Shown here: piece by piece, positions 54,263-62,653 of the stretch
How positions within the stretch are numbered: position 1 is the first letter of the stretch
Layout of the letters: each line of letters opens with the position of its first letter
Assembly (NCBI RefSeq): GCF_000317305.3
Contig: NC_023036.2
Span: forward strand, 744,001 to 808,000
DNA from: Mycolicibacterium neoaurum VKM Ac-1815D
GTDB lineage: Bacteria; Actinomycetota; Actinomycetes; Mycobacteriales; Mycobacteriaceae
Length of the DNA: 64,000 nucleotides
Direction of reading: 5' to 3'
The notes under the pieces: generated by a model
Told to the model about the DNA's origin: nothing
What the model saw: only the letters and a program-made list of their open reading frames with translations
Database searches by the model: none
Translations under genes and position numbers: made by a program

Positions 54263-55042
54263 GTGAACATCGACCTCTCCGGTAAGACCGCGCTCGTCAC
54301 CGGCTCCACCCAGGGCATCGGCCTGGCCATCGCGCACGGCCTGGCAGGCGCCGGGGCCCGCGTCATCGTCAACGGCCGCACCCGGGCTCGCGTCGACGAG
54401 GCGGTTGCCGCTGTCGGAGGTGATGCTGTCGGCTTCGCCGCTGATGTGGCGGACGGCGACGGGACCGCCGCGCTGGTGGCCGAGTTCCCCGACGTGGACG
54501 TGCTGGTCAACAATCTCGGGATCTTCGAGGCCGTCCCAGCCCGCGAGGTGACCGACGAGCAGTGGCGCACCTACTTCGACGTCAACGTGCTCTCGGCGGT
54601 CCGGCTGATCCGCGCCTACCTGCCGAACATGATCGAAAAGGGTTGGGGCCGAGCGCTTCAGATTGCCAGTGATTCGGCGATCGTGACCCCGGCGGAGATG
54701 ATCCACTACGGCGTGTCCAAGACCGCCCTGCTCGCGGTGACCCGCGGTTTCGCCAAGGATGCGGCGGGTACCGGTGTCACGGTGAACTCGGTGATCGCCG
54801 GGCCGACGCACACCGCCGGGGTGGAGGACTTCGTCTATCAGCTGGTGGACAAGGAGCTGCCCTGGGAGCAGGCGCAGCGTGAGTTCATGCGGCTGCACCG
54901 ACCGCAATCGCTGATCCAGCGGCTCATCGAGCCCGAGGAGATCGCCAACATGGTGGTGTACCTGTCCTCGCCGCTGGCCTCGGCGACCACCGGTGGTGCG
55001 CTCCGCGTCGACGGCGGCTACGTCGACGCGATCCTGCCCTGA
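54263..55042 (+). CDS. Short-chain dehydrogenase/reductase near fadD2
   Basis: A 259-residue classical SDR. It has TGSTQGIG (residues 14-21), LVNNLGIFE, HYGVSKTALLAVTRGFAK (YxxxK) and a C-terminal ALRVDGGYVDAILP. The serine usually in SS is replaced by a region reading QIASDSAIV, which still contains a serine at the right place. GTG at 54263 is the start. It is separated from fadD2 by 115 bases. A hairpin follows. The substrate is unknown. Confidence 0.82.
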   Translation: MNIDLSGKTALVTGSTQGIGLAIAHGLAGAGARVIVNGRTRARVDEAVAAVGGDAVGFAADVADGDGTAALVAEFPDVDVLVNNLGIFEAVPAREVTDEQWRTYFDVNVLSAVRLIRAYLPNMIEKGWGRALQIASDSAIVTPAEMIHYGVSKTALLAVTRGFAKDAAGTGVTVNSVIAGPTHTAGVEDFVYQLVDKELPWEQAQREFMRLHRPQSLIQRLIEPEEIANMVVYLSSPLASATTGGALRVDGGYVDAILP

Positions 55043-55078
55043 CCGTTGCCCTGGCGAGCTGGGGGCACCTCCCGCTTG

Positions 55079-55136
55079 CGAGCAGACGCATGTACCCCCA
55101 AAACCGGCTGGTTCCAGGGGTACACGCGTCTGCTCG
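55079..55136. terminator. Bidirectional hairpin between SDR and fadE6
   Basis: CGAGCAGACGCATGTACCCC (55079-55098) pairs with GGGGTACACGCGTCTGCTCG (55117-55136) over 19 of 20 positions around an 18-base loop. It sits between convergent genes and can end both transcripts. Confidence 0.75.
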
Positions 55137-55153
55137 CGCAGAAAAGGTGACCG

Positions 55154-57343
55154 TTACGGGTCGCGGGGCAGGCCCAGCAGACGTTCGGCGATGATGTTGA
55201 GCTGCACCTCGGTGGTGCCGCCGTAGATCGTGGTGGCCCGGCTGAACAGCAGCCGCTCCGACCATTTGCCCGGCTCCTGCTCCTTGTCGCCGATAGCGCC
55301 GTCGGTGCCGAAAGAGGAGACACCGAACTCGGCATAACCCTGACCGGTCTTCATCGACAGCAGCTTGGAGATCGCGGCCGCGGGCATCGGATCGCCACCG
55401 GCGAGCGTCAGCAGCGTCGAGCGCAGGTTGAGCACCTTGGCGGCGTACCCCTCGGCGATCAACTTGCCCGCATGGTTCTGCTCGATCTGATCGAACTGGC
55501 CGTCGCGGACGAACTCCACGAACTGGTCCAGGCTGGCCAGGAACGGCGGCTCGGCACTGCCGATCGAGACACGCTCGTTGGTCAACGTATTGCGGCTGAC
55601 CTCCCAGCCACGGTCCACCTCACCGAGCACCATCGAATCCGGCACGAAGACATCGTCGATGAAGACGGTGTTGAACATGGCGTCCCCGGTCAGCTCGCGC
55701 AGCGGTTTCACCTCGACACCCGGTGACGTCATGTCGATCAGGAAGTACGTGATGCCATTGTGTTTCGGAGCATCCGGGTTGGTCCTCGCCAGCAGTGCGC
55801 CCCACTGTGAGAACTGCGCGCCGGTGGTCCAGATCTTCTGACCGGTGATGCGCCAGCCGCCGTCGACCTTGGTGGCCTTGGTGGTCAGGCTGGCCAGATC
55901 CGATCCGGCGCCCGGCTCGGAAAACAGCTGGCACCAGATCATCTCGCCGCGGAAGGTCGGCGGCAGGAACTGCTGCTGCTGTTCGTCGGTCCCGTAGGCG
56001 ACGATCGACGGGATGATCCAGGCCGCGATTCCCATCTGCGGGCGGGCCACCCGACCGGTCGAGAACTCCTGGGCGATGATGATCTGCTCGATCGGCTGGG
56101 CATTGCGGCCCCACGGCGTGGGCAGATGCGGTTGCACCCAGCCACCCTCGGCGATGGCGGTGTTGCGCTCCTCGCGCGGAATCTCCTTGAGCGCGGCGAC
56201 CTCTGCGCGGATCTCCTCGCGCAGCTTCTCGGTGTCGGGATCCAGATCGATGTCCAGCTTGCGCAGACCGCCGCCGGTGGCGGTGTCCACGACCTGCTGC
56301 GGGTAGTCGGCGGCCCGGCCGAAGCCGGCGGCCAGCACCAGTGCGCGGCGGTAATAGACGTTGGTGTCGTGCTCCCAGGTGAAGCCGATACCGCCGTGGA
56401 CCTGGATACATTCCTGGGTGGTGTGCTGCACCGCCACCGGAGCGAGCGTTCCGGCGACGGCGGCGGCGAACTCGTACTTGGAATCCTCGTTGCCGCTGTG
56501 GAATTCGTCGATGGCGCGGGCGGCGTCCCACACCGCGGCGGTGGCCCGCTCGGTCTCGGCGATCATGCCCGCGCACTTGTGCTTGATGGCCTGGAACTGC
56601 CCGATCGGGCGGCCGAACTGCTCGCGGATCTTGGCGTACTCGGTGGCGGTGTCGGTCGCCCAACGCGCCACGCCGACGCATTCGGCCGACAGCAGGGTCG
56701 AGATGAGCGCCCGGGCGTGTGCGCGGGTCAGGTTCGACAGGACCCGGTCGCCGGCGACCTCGACGGCGTTGACCCGGACATGGGCCACCGGACGCAACGG
56801 GTCGAGGCTCTTGACCTCTTCGATCTCCAGCGCGTCGGCGTCCAGGACGACCCATTCCTCGCTGCTGTCGATCGAAACGGGCAGCACCAGCACGGAGGCC
56901 TGGGCGGCGGCGGGGACGGCCCGCACCTCGCCGCGGATGACCAGCTGCTCGCCTTGGCGGGTGGCGGTCAGGCCGGAGTCGATGGCGTAGGCGGCGATGG
57001 TGTCACCGGTAGCCAGACCGTTCAGCAGCGAGGACTCGGCGTCGTGGGCGGCGATGAGCGCACTGGCGATCGCGGACGGGACGAAGGGGCCGGGGACCGC
57101 CCCGTATCCGAACTCGGCGAGCGTGATGGCCAGTTCGAGGATGCCGAAGCCCTGGCCGTCGACCTTCTCGGACAGGTGAACTCCCTGCAGACCCTGTTCG
57201 GCGGCGGCCTTCCAGTACGGCGGCGGGTTGGAGATCGGCGTCTCCAGTGCCTCGTGCAGGACGTCGGACGGGGCCACCTTGGCCACCAGTGACCGGACCG
57301 AATCGGCCAGGTCGTTGTGTTCAGAGTTGATCGCGATGGGCAC
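55154..57343 (-). CDS. fadE6: Acyl-CoA dehydrogenase FadE6 (tandem two-domain)
   Basis: A 729-residue protein with two acyl-CoA dehydrogenase domains in tandem. Domain 1 covers residues 1-350 (LAITLAEFGYGAVPGPFVPS, then QECIQVHGGIGFTWEHDTNV). Domain 2 covers 360-729 (EMIWCQLFSEPGAGSDLASLTTKA, then ITGQKIWTTGAQFSQWGALL). Such fusions occur in cholesterol and fatty acid oxidation, where one domain may be inactive. The start is the GTG at 57343, 6 bases after GGAGG, which is clearly better than upstream ATG. The genomic position matches fadE6 of M. tuberculosis (Rv0271c). Confidence 0.88.
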   Translation of the reverse strand: MPIAINSEHNDLADSVRSLVAKVAPSDVLHEALETPISNPPPYWKAAAEQGLQGVHLSEKVDGQGFGILELAITLAEFGYGAVPGPFVPSAIASALIAAHDAESSLLNGLATGDTIAAYAIDSGLTATRQGEQLVIRGEVRAVPAAAQASVLVLPVSIDSSEEWVVLDADALEIEEVKSLDPLRPVAHVRVNAVEVAGDRVLSNLTRAHARALISTLLSAECVGVARWATDTATEYAKIREQFGRPIGQFQAIKHKCAGMIAETERATAAVWDAARAIDEFHSGNEDSKYEFAAAVAGTLAPVAVQHTTQECIQVHGGIGFTWEHDTNVYYRRALVLAAGFGRAADYPQQVVDTATGGGLRKLDIDLDPDTEKLREEIRAEVAALKEIPREERNTAIAEGGWVQPHLPTPWGRNAQPIEQIIIAQEFSTGRVARPQMGIAAWIIPSIVAYGTDEQQQQFLPPTFRGEMIWCQLFSEPGAGSDLASLTTKATKVDGGWRITGQKIWTTGAQFSQWGALLARTNPDAPKHNGITYFLIDMTSPGVEVKPLRELTGDAMFNTVFIDDVFVPDSMVLGEVDRGWEVSRNTLTNERVSIGSAEPPFLASLDQFVEFVRDGQFDQIEQNHAGKLIAEGYAAKVLNLRSTLLTLAGGDPMPAAAISKLLSMKTGQGYAEFGVSSFGTDGAIGDKEQEPGKWSERLLFSRATTIYGGTTEVQLNIIAERLLGLPRDP

Positions 57344-57431
57344 GCTTAACCTCCATGGGGGCAACTTCCCTATTAACCGGTCGGTTGGTAACCGAGGGTA
57401 CCCGCGGGGTGACGGTTGTCACCGCCCGCCC

Positions 57432-58406
57432 CTAGTTCACCTGGTTCACCACGTTAGCGAGGGGGTGGCCGTCCCGGATCCGCCGGCAGTTGCTGAGCGC
57501 AAACTCCAGGTAGCGACGCATCGTGTCCGCGGTGTACCAGGTGACATGCGGGGTCAGCACCACGTTGTCGAGGTCGAGCAGGGGATTGTCGGCGTCGACG
57601 GGTTCGACCGAGAACACGTCGAGTCCGGCGGCAGCCAACCGTCCGTCGCGCAGTGCCTCGGCGAGCGCCTGTTCGTCGACGATCGGCCCGCGCGCAGTGT
57701 TGATCAGCACCGCATCGGGCTTCATCAGCGCCAGGGCCCGCCGGTCCAAGAGATGGTGGGTGGCCTCGGTGAGCGGCAGGTGCAACGAGACGATGTCGCT
57801 CTCGGCCAGCAGTTCCGTCAGCGGGCGCCAGCCGGGGTTCCCGTCGTCGCGGGTGCTGGTGTGCAGAACGCGGTCCGCGGGGGCGCCCATCGCGATGACG
57901 ACGCGCTCGACCTGCTTGGCGATGTTGCCGTAGCCGACCAGCCCGACGGCGCAGCCGCCGACGTCGCGGACCGTCTCGCCGAGGCTGGGATCCGATGGCC
58001 AGCCCGTGCCGGCCCGGGTGGCACGGTCGAGGGCTGGTAGGCGGCGCAGTGCGGCGAGCATCAGTAGCACCGTGCCCTCGGCCACGGACGGCGCATTCGC
58101 GCCGGGCATGTTGGCGACCGCGATACCGCGGGCGGTCGCGGTCGTCACGTCGATGGTGTTCACCCCGGCGCCCAGCTTGTGCACCAGCCTGCAACGGCGT
58201 GCCAGCTCCAGGTCGGCACCCGACAGTGGGCGCAGCACGTGCCAGATGACTTCGGCGTGCGGGAGCTCGCGATAGAAGGTCGTGTCGTCGTCCTCGGCGC
58301 ACCACCGGATGTCCAGCCAATCTTGTTCCGGCGCAACCATATCGAGAACTCGCTGGCCGGGCGTGAAATGTGCGAGGACTCTCAACGCCACCGTGTCGCT
58401 ATCCAC
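57432..58406 (-). CDS. D-2-hydroxyacid dehydrogenase-family protein
   Basis: A 324-residue D-isomer-specific 2-hydroxyacid dehydrogenase. The nucleotide-binding motif is VGLVGYGNIAKQVERVVIAMG (residues 154-174), the conserved arginine is in INTARGPIVDEQAL, the acid in LDVFSVEP and the histidine in LTPHVTWYT. It oxidises or reduces a 2-hydroxy acid with NAD(P). GTG at 58406 overlaps the end of the hydrolase gene by 25 bases, so the genes are co-transcribed. It is not part of the M. tuberculosis order as I recall it, so it is an insertion in this lineage or a loss there. Confidence 0.83.
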   Translation of the reverse strand: MDSDTVALRVLAHFTPGQRVLDMVAPEQDWLDIRWCAEDDDTTFYRELPHAEVIWHVLRPLSGADLELARRCRLVHKLGAGVNTIDVTTATARGIAVANMPGANAPSVAEGTVLLMLAALRRLPALDRATRAGTGWPSDPSLGETVRDVGGCAVGLVGYGNIAKQVERVVIAMGAPADRVLHTSTRDDGNPGWRPLTELLAESDIVSLHLPLTEATHHLLDRRALALMKPDAVLINTARGPIVDEQALAEALRDGRLAAAGLDVFSVEPVDADNPLLDLDNVVLTPHVTWYTADTMRRYLEFALSNCRRIRDGHPLANVVNQVN

Positions 58407-59515
58407 TTGGAAATGGTATCGGCCTGCTCGCTGCGCGCGCCGGGGGTGGTGAAGTAGTGATCGGTGTCGATGGACACCAATCCCTTGTCGGTCGAGCCGA
58501 GGGCGTCATGGATTCTGCGCGCGTCGGACGGGAAGACGCCGGTGTCCTGGTGGGCGTTGATCACCAGTGCCGGGCAGTCGATCAGCGCCAGATGGGGTTC
58601 GGCGCGGGTCTGCGCATGCCGCAGGCTCCACATGCCGATCCAGTTGCGCAGCGTGCATGCCGCGGCGATCCCGCGTGCGGATCGGTTGGCCTTGACCGGT
58701 GGCCCGGCGTAACAGAGATTCGGCCGCCGGTTGGTCGGTTCCAGCGTCGGGTCGACCATGCGCGGATCGGCCCAGGTGCGCATGACGGTGAACGGCCGGT
58801 CCGAGAACCCGGCGTTCTGCACACGGTTCAGTTCGGCTTCCACCCAGTCCGTGATGGCCTCGTTACGGGCCACCTGGGCGGCGCGGTACCGGGTCACGAA
58901 GTCCGGCGAGTAGGGCGGGCCGTTGCGTTCGTCGAACAGATCGAGCTCGGGATCGCTGGTGACGGCGTCGTTTTCGTCGATCACCGAGGCGTCCATCCAG
59001 GAAGTCAGCACCTCCGGACGGCCAGGATGCGCCGCACTCGCGACGTATCCGTCGGCCGCGGGCAGATCAGCCAGACCCGCGGCCGGACGCATGCCGTCCA
59101 GCGGAGTGACATGCTGGTGCCGCGCCTGGGCCTGGTATGCCGCCATCAAGGACCCACCACCGGAATTGCCCAGCAGCACCACGGTTTCGATGTTCTGGAC
59201 CTCACGCAACCAGCGCACGCCGACCCCGATGTCGACCAGCGCATGATCGAGTAGGAAGCTGCTCTCGAAACCGCGGAAGCGGGTGTTCCAGCCCAGGAAC
59301 CCGATACCGCGCGTGGCCAGATAATCCGCGAGATAGTGCTCGGAGAAGTCGATTTGATAGTGCGTGGCGATGACCGCGATCTTCGGCTTGCGGCCGACCC
59401 CACGGTGATACAGACCCTGACACGGGTGCCCGCCTGCGCCGGCCCGCCGAGCGGTGGGGGAGTCCATCGCGACGAACTCGCGGATCACCCCGGGTGTCGC
59501 GCCCTTGGTTGTCAT
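58382..59515 (-). CDS. Alpha/beta hydrolase-fold protein (Rv0272c-like)
   Basis: A 377-residue alpha/beta hydrolase. It has LLGNSGGGSLMAAYQAQARH as the nucleophile elbow, CPALVINAHQDTGVFPSD with the acid, and DTDHYFTTPGARSEQADTIS with the histidine. Position between fadE6 and a TetR gene matches Rv0272c. The ATG at 59515 overlaps the stop of the TetR gene by 4 bases. The substrate is not known; an acyl ester or thioester is plausible beside fad genes. Confidence 0.8.
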   Translation of the reverse strand: MTTKGATPGVIREFVAMDSPTARRAGAGGHPCQGLYHRGVGRKPKIAVIATHYQIDFSEHYLADYLATRGIGFLGWNTRFRGFESSFLLDHALVDIGVGVRWLREVQNIETVVLLGNSGGGSLMAAYQAQARHQHVTPLDGMRPAAGLADLPAADGYVASAAHPGRPEVLTSWMDASVIDENDAVTSDPELDLFDERNGPPYSPDFVTRYRAAQVARNEAITDWVEAELNRVQNAGFSDRPFTVMRTWADPRMVDPTLEPTNRRPNLCYAGPPVKANRSARGIAAACTLRNWIGMWSLRHAQTRAEPHLALIDCPALVINAHQDTGVFPSDARRIHDALGSTDKGLVSIDTDHYFTTPGARSEQADTISKWIATRWR

Positions 59516-60135
59516 GGCCGGGGTGTCCCCTCGTGATAGATGGTCCGGTGGAAGATGGCGGCGAGGGTGGTGATGCATTTGTCGTCATCGGCTGTCTGGG
59601 CGCCCGTGCCCGACAGTTGGGCGTAGCAGAACTGGTGGAGCATGGAGACCAGTGCCACTGCGATCAGTTGGGGGTCGTCACCGGCGCAGAACCCGCGCTG
59701 CTGTGCCTTCTCGACCATGTTCGTGATCAACGTGATGGGTAGTTCACAGATCTCGGACCAGTACTGCGCGAAATCATCGCTGACCATCGCCAGCTGGGAC
59801 ACGGCGATGATCTCGGCGAGGCGGTGCCGGTAGGTGTGCCAGTGCGCTGCCGCCGCGGCGTGGGCGCGGGCAGCATCGTCCAGGCCGGGTTCGGCCGCCG
59901 CGCGGGCACGCTCGCGCGCTTCGTCGCGGAAGCGGACGGCCCACTCTCGGACCATCGCCTCCTTGGAGTCGTAGTAGTTGTAGAACGACGCGGTCGACCG
60001 GCCGGCCTCTGCGGTGATATCGGCGACGGTGGTCGCCAGAATTCCCTTGCGTGCCACGACTGTTCGTGCGGCGGCGTCGATGGCTGCCTGTGTCTGGCGG
60101 CCACGCACGGTGGGCAGCTCGACCCGAGCGGTCAC
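59512..60135 (-). CDS. TetR-family regulator (Rv0273c-like)
   Basis: A 207-residue TetR regulator. The helix-turn-helix reads TTVADITAEAGRSTASFYNYYDSKEAMVREWAVRF (residues 35-70). It is the first gene of a leftward operon with the hydrolase and hydroxyacid dehydrogenase and faces the VOC gene. A perfect 13-base-arm palindrome in the intervening 83 bases is its probable operator. The ligand is likely an acyl-CoA or aromatic compound by analogy with TetR genes in lipid loci, but this is inference. Confidence 0.85.
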   Translation of the reverse strand: MTARVELPTVRGRQTQAAIDAAARTVVARKGILATTVADITAEAGRSTASFYNYYDSKEAMVREWAVRFRDEARERARAAAEPGLDDAARAHAAAAAHWHTYRHRLAEIIAVSQLAMVSDDFAQYWSEICELPITLITNMVEKAQQRGFCAGDDPQLIAVALVSMLHQFCYAQLSGTGAQTADDDKCITTLAAIFHRTIYHEGTPRP

Positions 60136-60160
60136 ATCCCTACCTTCCCGATTCGTTGAT

Positions 60161-60192
60161 CAGATCTGAATCTGATGTTAGATTCAGATCTG
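60161..60192. promoter_or_regulatory. Operator palindrome of the Rv0273c-like TetR
   Basis: CAGATCTGAATCT and AGATTCAGATCTG are perfect 13-base arms around GATGTT. The dyad lies midway between the divergent TetR (60135) and VOC (60219) starts. Confidence 0.75.
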
Positions 60193-60218
60193 GATCTGCG
60201 CCAGACCTGGAGGTCGTG

Positions 60219-60794
60219 ATGATCAAGCCCGACAATCCGAATTCCGAGTTCGCCCTCGGTGGCATCAACCATGTCGCCCTTGTCTGTTCGGACATGCAGC
60301 GCACCGTGGACTTCTACTCCGGTGTCCTCGGGATGCCGCTGATCAAATCGCTGGATCTGCCCGGCGGGATGGGGCAGCACTTCTTCTTCGATGCAGGCAA
60401 TGGCGACTGCGTGGCGTTCTTCTGGTTCACCGATGCTCCCGACGGCGTCCCCGGTGTGTCCGCCCCCATCGCGCTCCCGGGGCTCGGTGAGATCACCAGC
60501 GCGGTGTCCACCATGAATCACCTGGCGTTCCATGTGCCCGCGGAAAAGTTCGACGACTACCGGGAGAAGCTCAAGGCCAAGGGTGTCCGGGTCGGACCGG
60601 TGCTCAATCATGACGACAGTGAGTGGCAGGCCTCCAAAACCCTGCACCCGGGTGTCTACGTCCGGTCGTTCTATTTTCAGGATCCCGATGGCATCACCCT
60701 GGAGTTCGCCTGTTGGATCAAGGAATTCACCGATGCCGATGCGACGACGGTGCCGAAGACCGCGGCGGACCGCCGACCGCGAGCGGTCGTGTGA
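60219..60794 (+). CDS. VOC-family (glyoxalase-fold) metalloprotein (Rv0274-like)
   Basis: A 191-residue vicinal-oxygen-chelate protein. The metal-ligand pattern is visible as GINHVALVCSDMQRTVDFYSGVLGM, then MNHLAFHVPAEKFDDYREKL and FYFQDPDGITLEFACWI, giving two histidines and a glutamate. It may be a glyoxalase-like isomerase or a ring-cleaving dioxygenase. GGAGG lies 5 bases before the ATG at 60219. The end of the gene has entered a 25-base tandem repeat, whose first copy supplies its last codons and stop, so the C-terminus may vary among strains. Confidence 0.8.
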   Translation: MIKPDNPNSEFALGGINHVALVCSDMQRTVDFYSGVLGMPLIKSLDLPGGMGQHFFFDAGNGDCVAFFWFTDAPDGVPGVSAPIALPGLGEITSAVSTMNHLAFHVPAEKFDDYREKLKAKGVRVGPVLNHDDSEWQASKTLHPGVYVRSFYFQDPDGITLEFACWIKEFTDADATTVPKTAADRRPRAVV

Positions 60795-60844
60795 GACACC
60801 GCCGCGAGCGGTCGTGTGAGACACCGCCGCGAGCGGTCGTGTGA
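60777..60844. repeat. 25-base tandem repeat, about 2.7 copies
   Basis: The unit CCGCGAGCGGTCGTGTGAGACACCG occurs at 60777-60801 and 60802-60826 in identical form, and the first 18 bases recur at 60827-60844. It spans the stop of the VOC gene (60792-60794), and every copy contains the same TGA. Confidence 0.85.
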
Positions 60845-60850
60845 ACCGGC

Positions 60851-61459
60851 CTAGCTCTGGCGCGGGTCGGGGAAGCTGTTCAGCATCCCGGTGAGCAGAT
60901 CGATCAGTTCGGCGCTCGTGAGGTCGATGGCCCCGCTGAGCCAGCCGCTGATCGTCTGGCTGACGCCGCCGACGACGAAATGCGCTATCGCGTCGACCTG
61001 CGCGGTCCCGGCTTTCGGGAGTACTTCCCCGGCGTGCTGGGCGGCCAGCACGGCGAAGAATCCGCCCAGTTCGGCGCGTTTGCGGATGAGTACCGCATTC
61101 GACGAAGAGGTATCGAAGAGCAGTCTGCCGACGCGGGCATCCGCCCCGATGGTCTCGACCAGGTTGGTGATACCTGCCCGGTTCTGCTCGTTCGGTGGCG
61201 CGGCCGCCACCGCAGCCTGTGTGGTCGCCGCGATGGTGCCGATCACCGAGTCGAACACCGCGGCGACGAACTGATCCTTGTCGGTGAAGGCCTCGTAGAA
61301 GTGTCGAGTGGTTACTCCGGCCCGGCTGCAGATCGTACGCACCGTGAGTTCGTTGTCTCCGCTTCCCAGCAGGTCGAGACCGGCATCGAGGAACCGTCGC
61401 CGACGCTCGGCCAACCGCTGCGGTGCCGCGACACCGCGGTACGGCCGAACCTGGGGCAT
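60851..61459 (-). CDS. TetR-family regulator (Rv0275c-like)
   Basis: A 202-residue TetR regulator. Its helix-turn-helix reads LTVRTICSRAGVTTRHFYEAFTDKDQFVAAVFD. I chose the ATG at 61459 (MPQVRPYRGVAAPQRLAERR); the frame remains open for 28 more codons upstream. It faces the DUF2236 gene across 87 bases and its end is next to the tandem repeat. The position matches Rv0275c. The target is probably the divergent gene. Confidence 0.82.
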   Translation of the reverse strand: MPQVRPYRGVAAPQRLAERRRRFLDAGLDLLGSGDNELTVRTICSRAGVTTRHFYEAFTDKDQFVAAVFDSVIGTIAATTQAAVAAAPPNEQNRAGITNLVETIGADARVGRLLFDTSSSNAVLIRKRAELGGFFAVLAAQHAGEVLPKAGTAQVDAIAHFVVGGVSQTISGWLSGAIDLTSAELIDLLTGMLNSFPDPRQS

Positions 61460-61546
61460 GGACCCATATTGACACCTGTCGAAAGTGCGCGGCAAGATGG
61501 GCGAGCAGTATCGGGAAACACTCGTTCTCACTTTTGGGGGCAATCA

Positions 61547-62431
61547 ATGGCGATCGTCGAACGAGGCATCAGCGACACCTCGCGCCAGCCGTCTGCACCG
61601 CGCCGGCGGGGCCGGGGGGCTTCGGTCGGCGACGGATTGATGGGCGTGGCCCTACTGGCGGGCCCGGCAAACGTGATCATGCAACTCGGGCGCCCCGGCG
61701 TCGCGTACGGCGTGATGGAGAGCAAGGTGGAGAGCGGGCGCATCGATCGCCATCCGATCAAGCGGGCCCGCACCACCTTCACCTACCTGGCGGTGGCCGG
61801 CCGCGGCACCGACGACCAGAAGACGGCGTTCCGCCGGGCCGTCAACAAGGCGCATGCCCAGGTGCACTCGACCGAGGACAGTCCCGTCCGGTACAACGCG
61901 TTCGACAAGGATCTGCAGCTGTGGGTGGCCGCGTGTCTGTACAAGGGATCGGTCGACGTACGGCGGATCTTCGTCGGTGAGGTCGATGACGAGACGGCCG
62001 ACCAGCACTACCGCGACGGCATGGCCCTCGGCACGACCCTGCAGGTGACACCGGAAATGTGGCCCGCCGACAGAGCGGCGTTCGACGCGTACTGGGAGCA
62101 GCAGCTCGACCAGATCCACATCGACGACACCGCCCGCGAGTTCCTGTATCCGATTGCGGTCGCCCGGTTGCGCGGTCTGCGTTTGCCCGGCCCGCTGCAA
62201 CGGCATGCCGAGGACCTGGCGGGCCTGATCACCACGGGATTCCTGCCGCAGCGGTTTCGTGACGAGATGCGGTTGCCGTGGGACCCGCAGCGTCAGCGCC
62301 GGTTCGATCAACTGATGGGCGCTTTACGGTTCGTCAACAACATCGCGCCGGGTCCGGTCCGGCAGTTTCCGTTCAACATCTTGCTCAAGGACCTCGACTG
62401 GCGCATCCGCACGGGCCGACCGCTCGTCTGA
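61547..62431 (+). CDS. DUF2236/oxygenase MpaB-family protein (Rv0276-like)
   Basis: A 294-residue protein of the DUF2236 family, related to latex-clearing protein Lcp and MpaB-type oxygenases. It shows GPANVIMQLGRPGVAYGVMESKVESGRIDRHPIKRARTTFTYL, HAQVHS, YNAFDKDLQLWVAACLY and RFVNNIAPGPVRQFPFNILL. Histidines in the central part are candidates for haem or metal ligands. ATG at 61547 is preceded by GGGGG. The position matches Rv0276 just before ESX-3. A terminator follows. Confidence 0.8.
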   Translation: MAIVERGISDTSRQPSAPRRRGRGASVGDGLMGVALLAGPANVIMQLGRPGVAYGVMESKVESGRIDRHPIKRARTTFTYLAVAGRGTDDQKTAFRRAVNKAHAQVHSTEDSPVRYNAFDKDLQLWVAACLYKGSVDVRRIFVGEVDDETADQHYRDGMALGTTLQVTPEMWPADRAAFDAYWEQQLDQIHIDDTAREFLYPIAVARLRGLRLPGPLQRHAEDLAGLITTGFLPQRFRDEMRLPWDPQRQRRFDQLMGALRFVNNIAPGPVRQFPFNILLKDLDWRIRTGRPLV

Positions 62432-62454
62432 GGCCTCCTGGGGCCTCCTTTTCA
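62430..62454 (+). terminator. Terminator after the DUF2236 gene
   Basis: GAGGCC and GGCCTC form a 6-base stem just at the stop codon of the DUF2236 gene, followed by CCTTTTC. Confidence 0.45.
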
Positions 62455-62566
62455 TAGTTTGCTGACCGGATGATCGCGCCAGTACATCCGCTGGGGGACT
62501 TCGCTGTCGTCCCGCGCGTGTGGTGATGTTGCACACCGCAACCACCCGTGCCAGACGTCTCGACAG

Positions 62567-62615
62567 TTAGTTGATGCAATGCTAACTTCTGCGGAGTTAG
62601 CATAGGCATACTTAA
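62567..62615 (+). promoter_or_regulatory. IdeR-type iron boxes of the ESX-3 promoter
   Basis: TTAGCATAGGCATACTTAA (62597-62615) matches the IdeR consensus TTAGGTTAGGCTAACCTAA at 14 of 19 positions, and TTAGTTGATGCAATGCTAA (62567-62585) at 13 of 19. A perfect ATGCTAACT/AGTTAGCAT dyad joins the two (62579-62603). The proximal box ends 38 bases before the eccA3 ATG, which fits iron repression. Confidence 0.65.
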
Positions 62616-62653
62616 GGAGACGGCAGCGGGCGTACAGCCCCTGCGACCACTAC

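Noticed and set aside
60777..60844. Possible CRISPR-like repeat
   Set aside because: The copies are directly adjacent with no spacers, and no cas gene is present.
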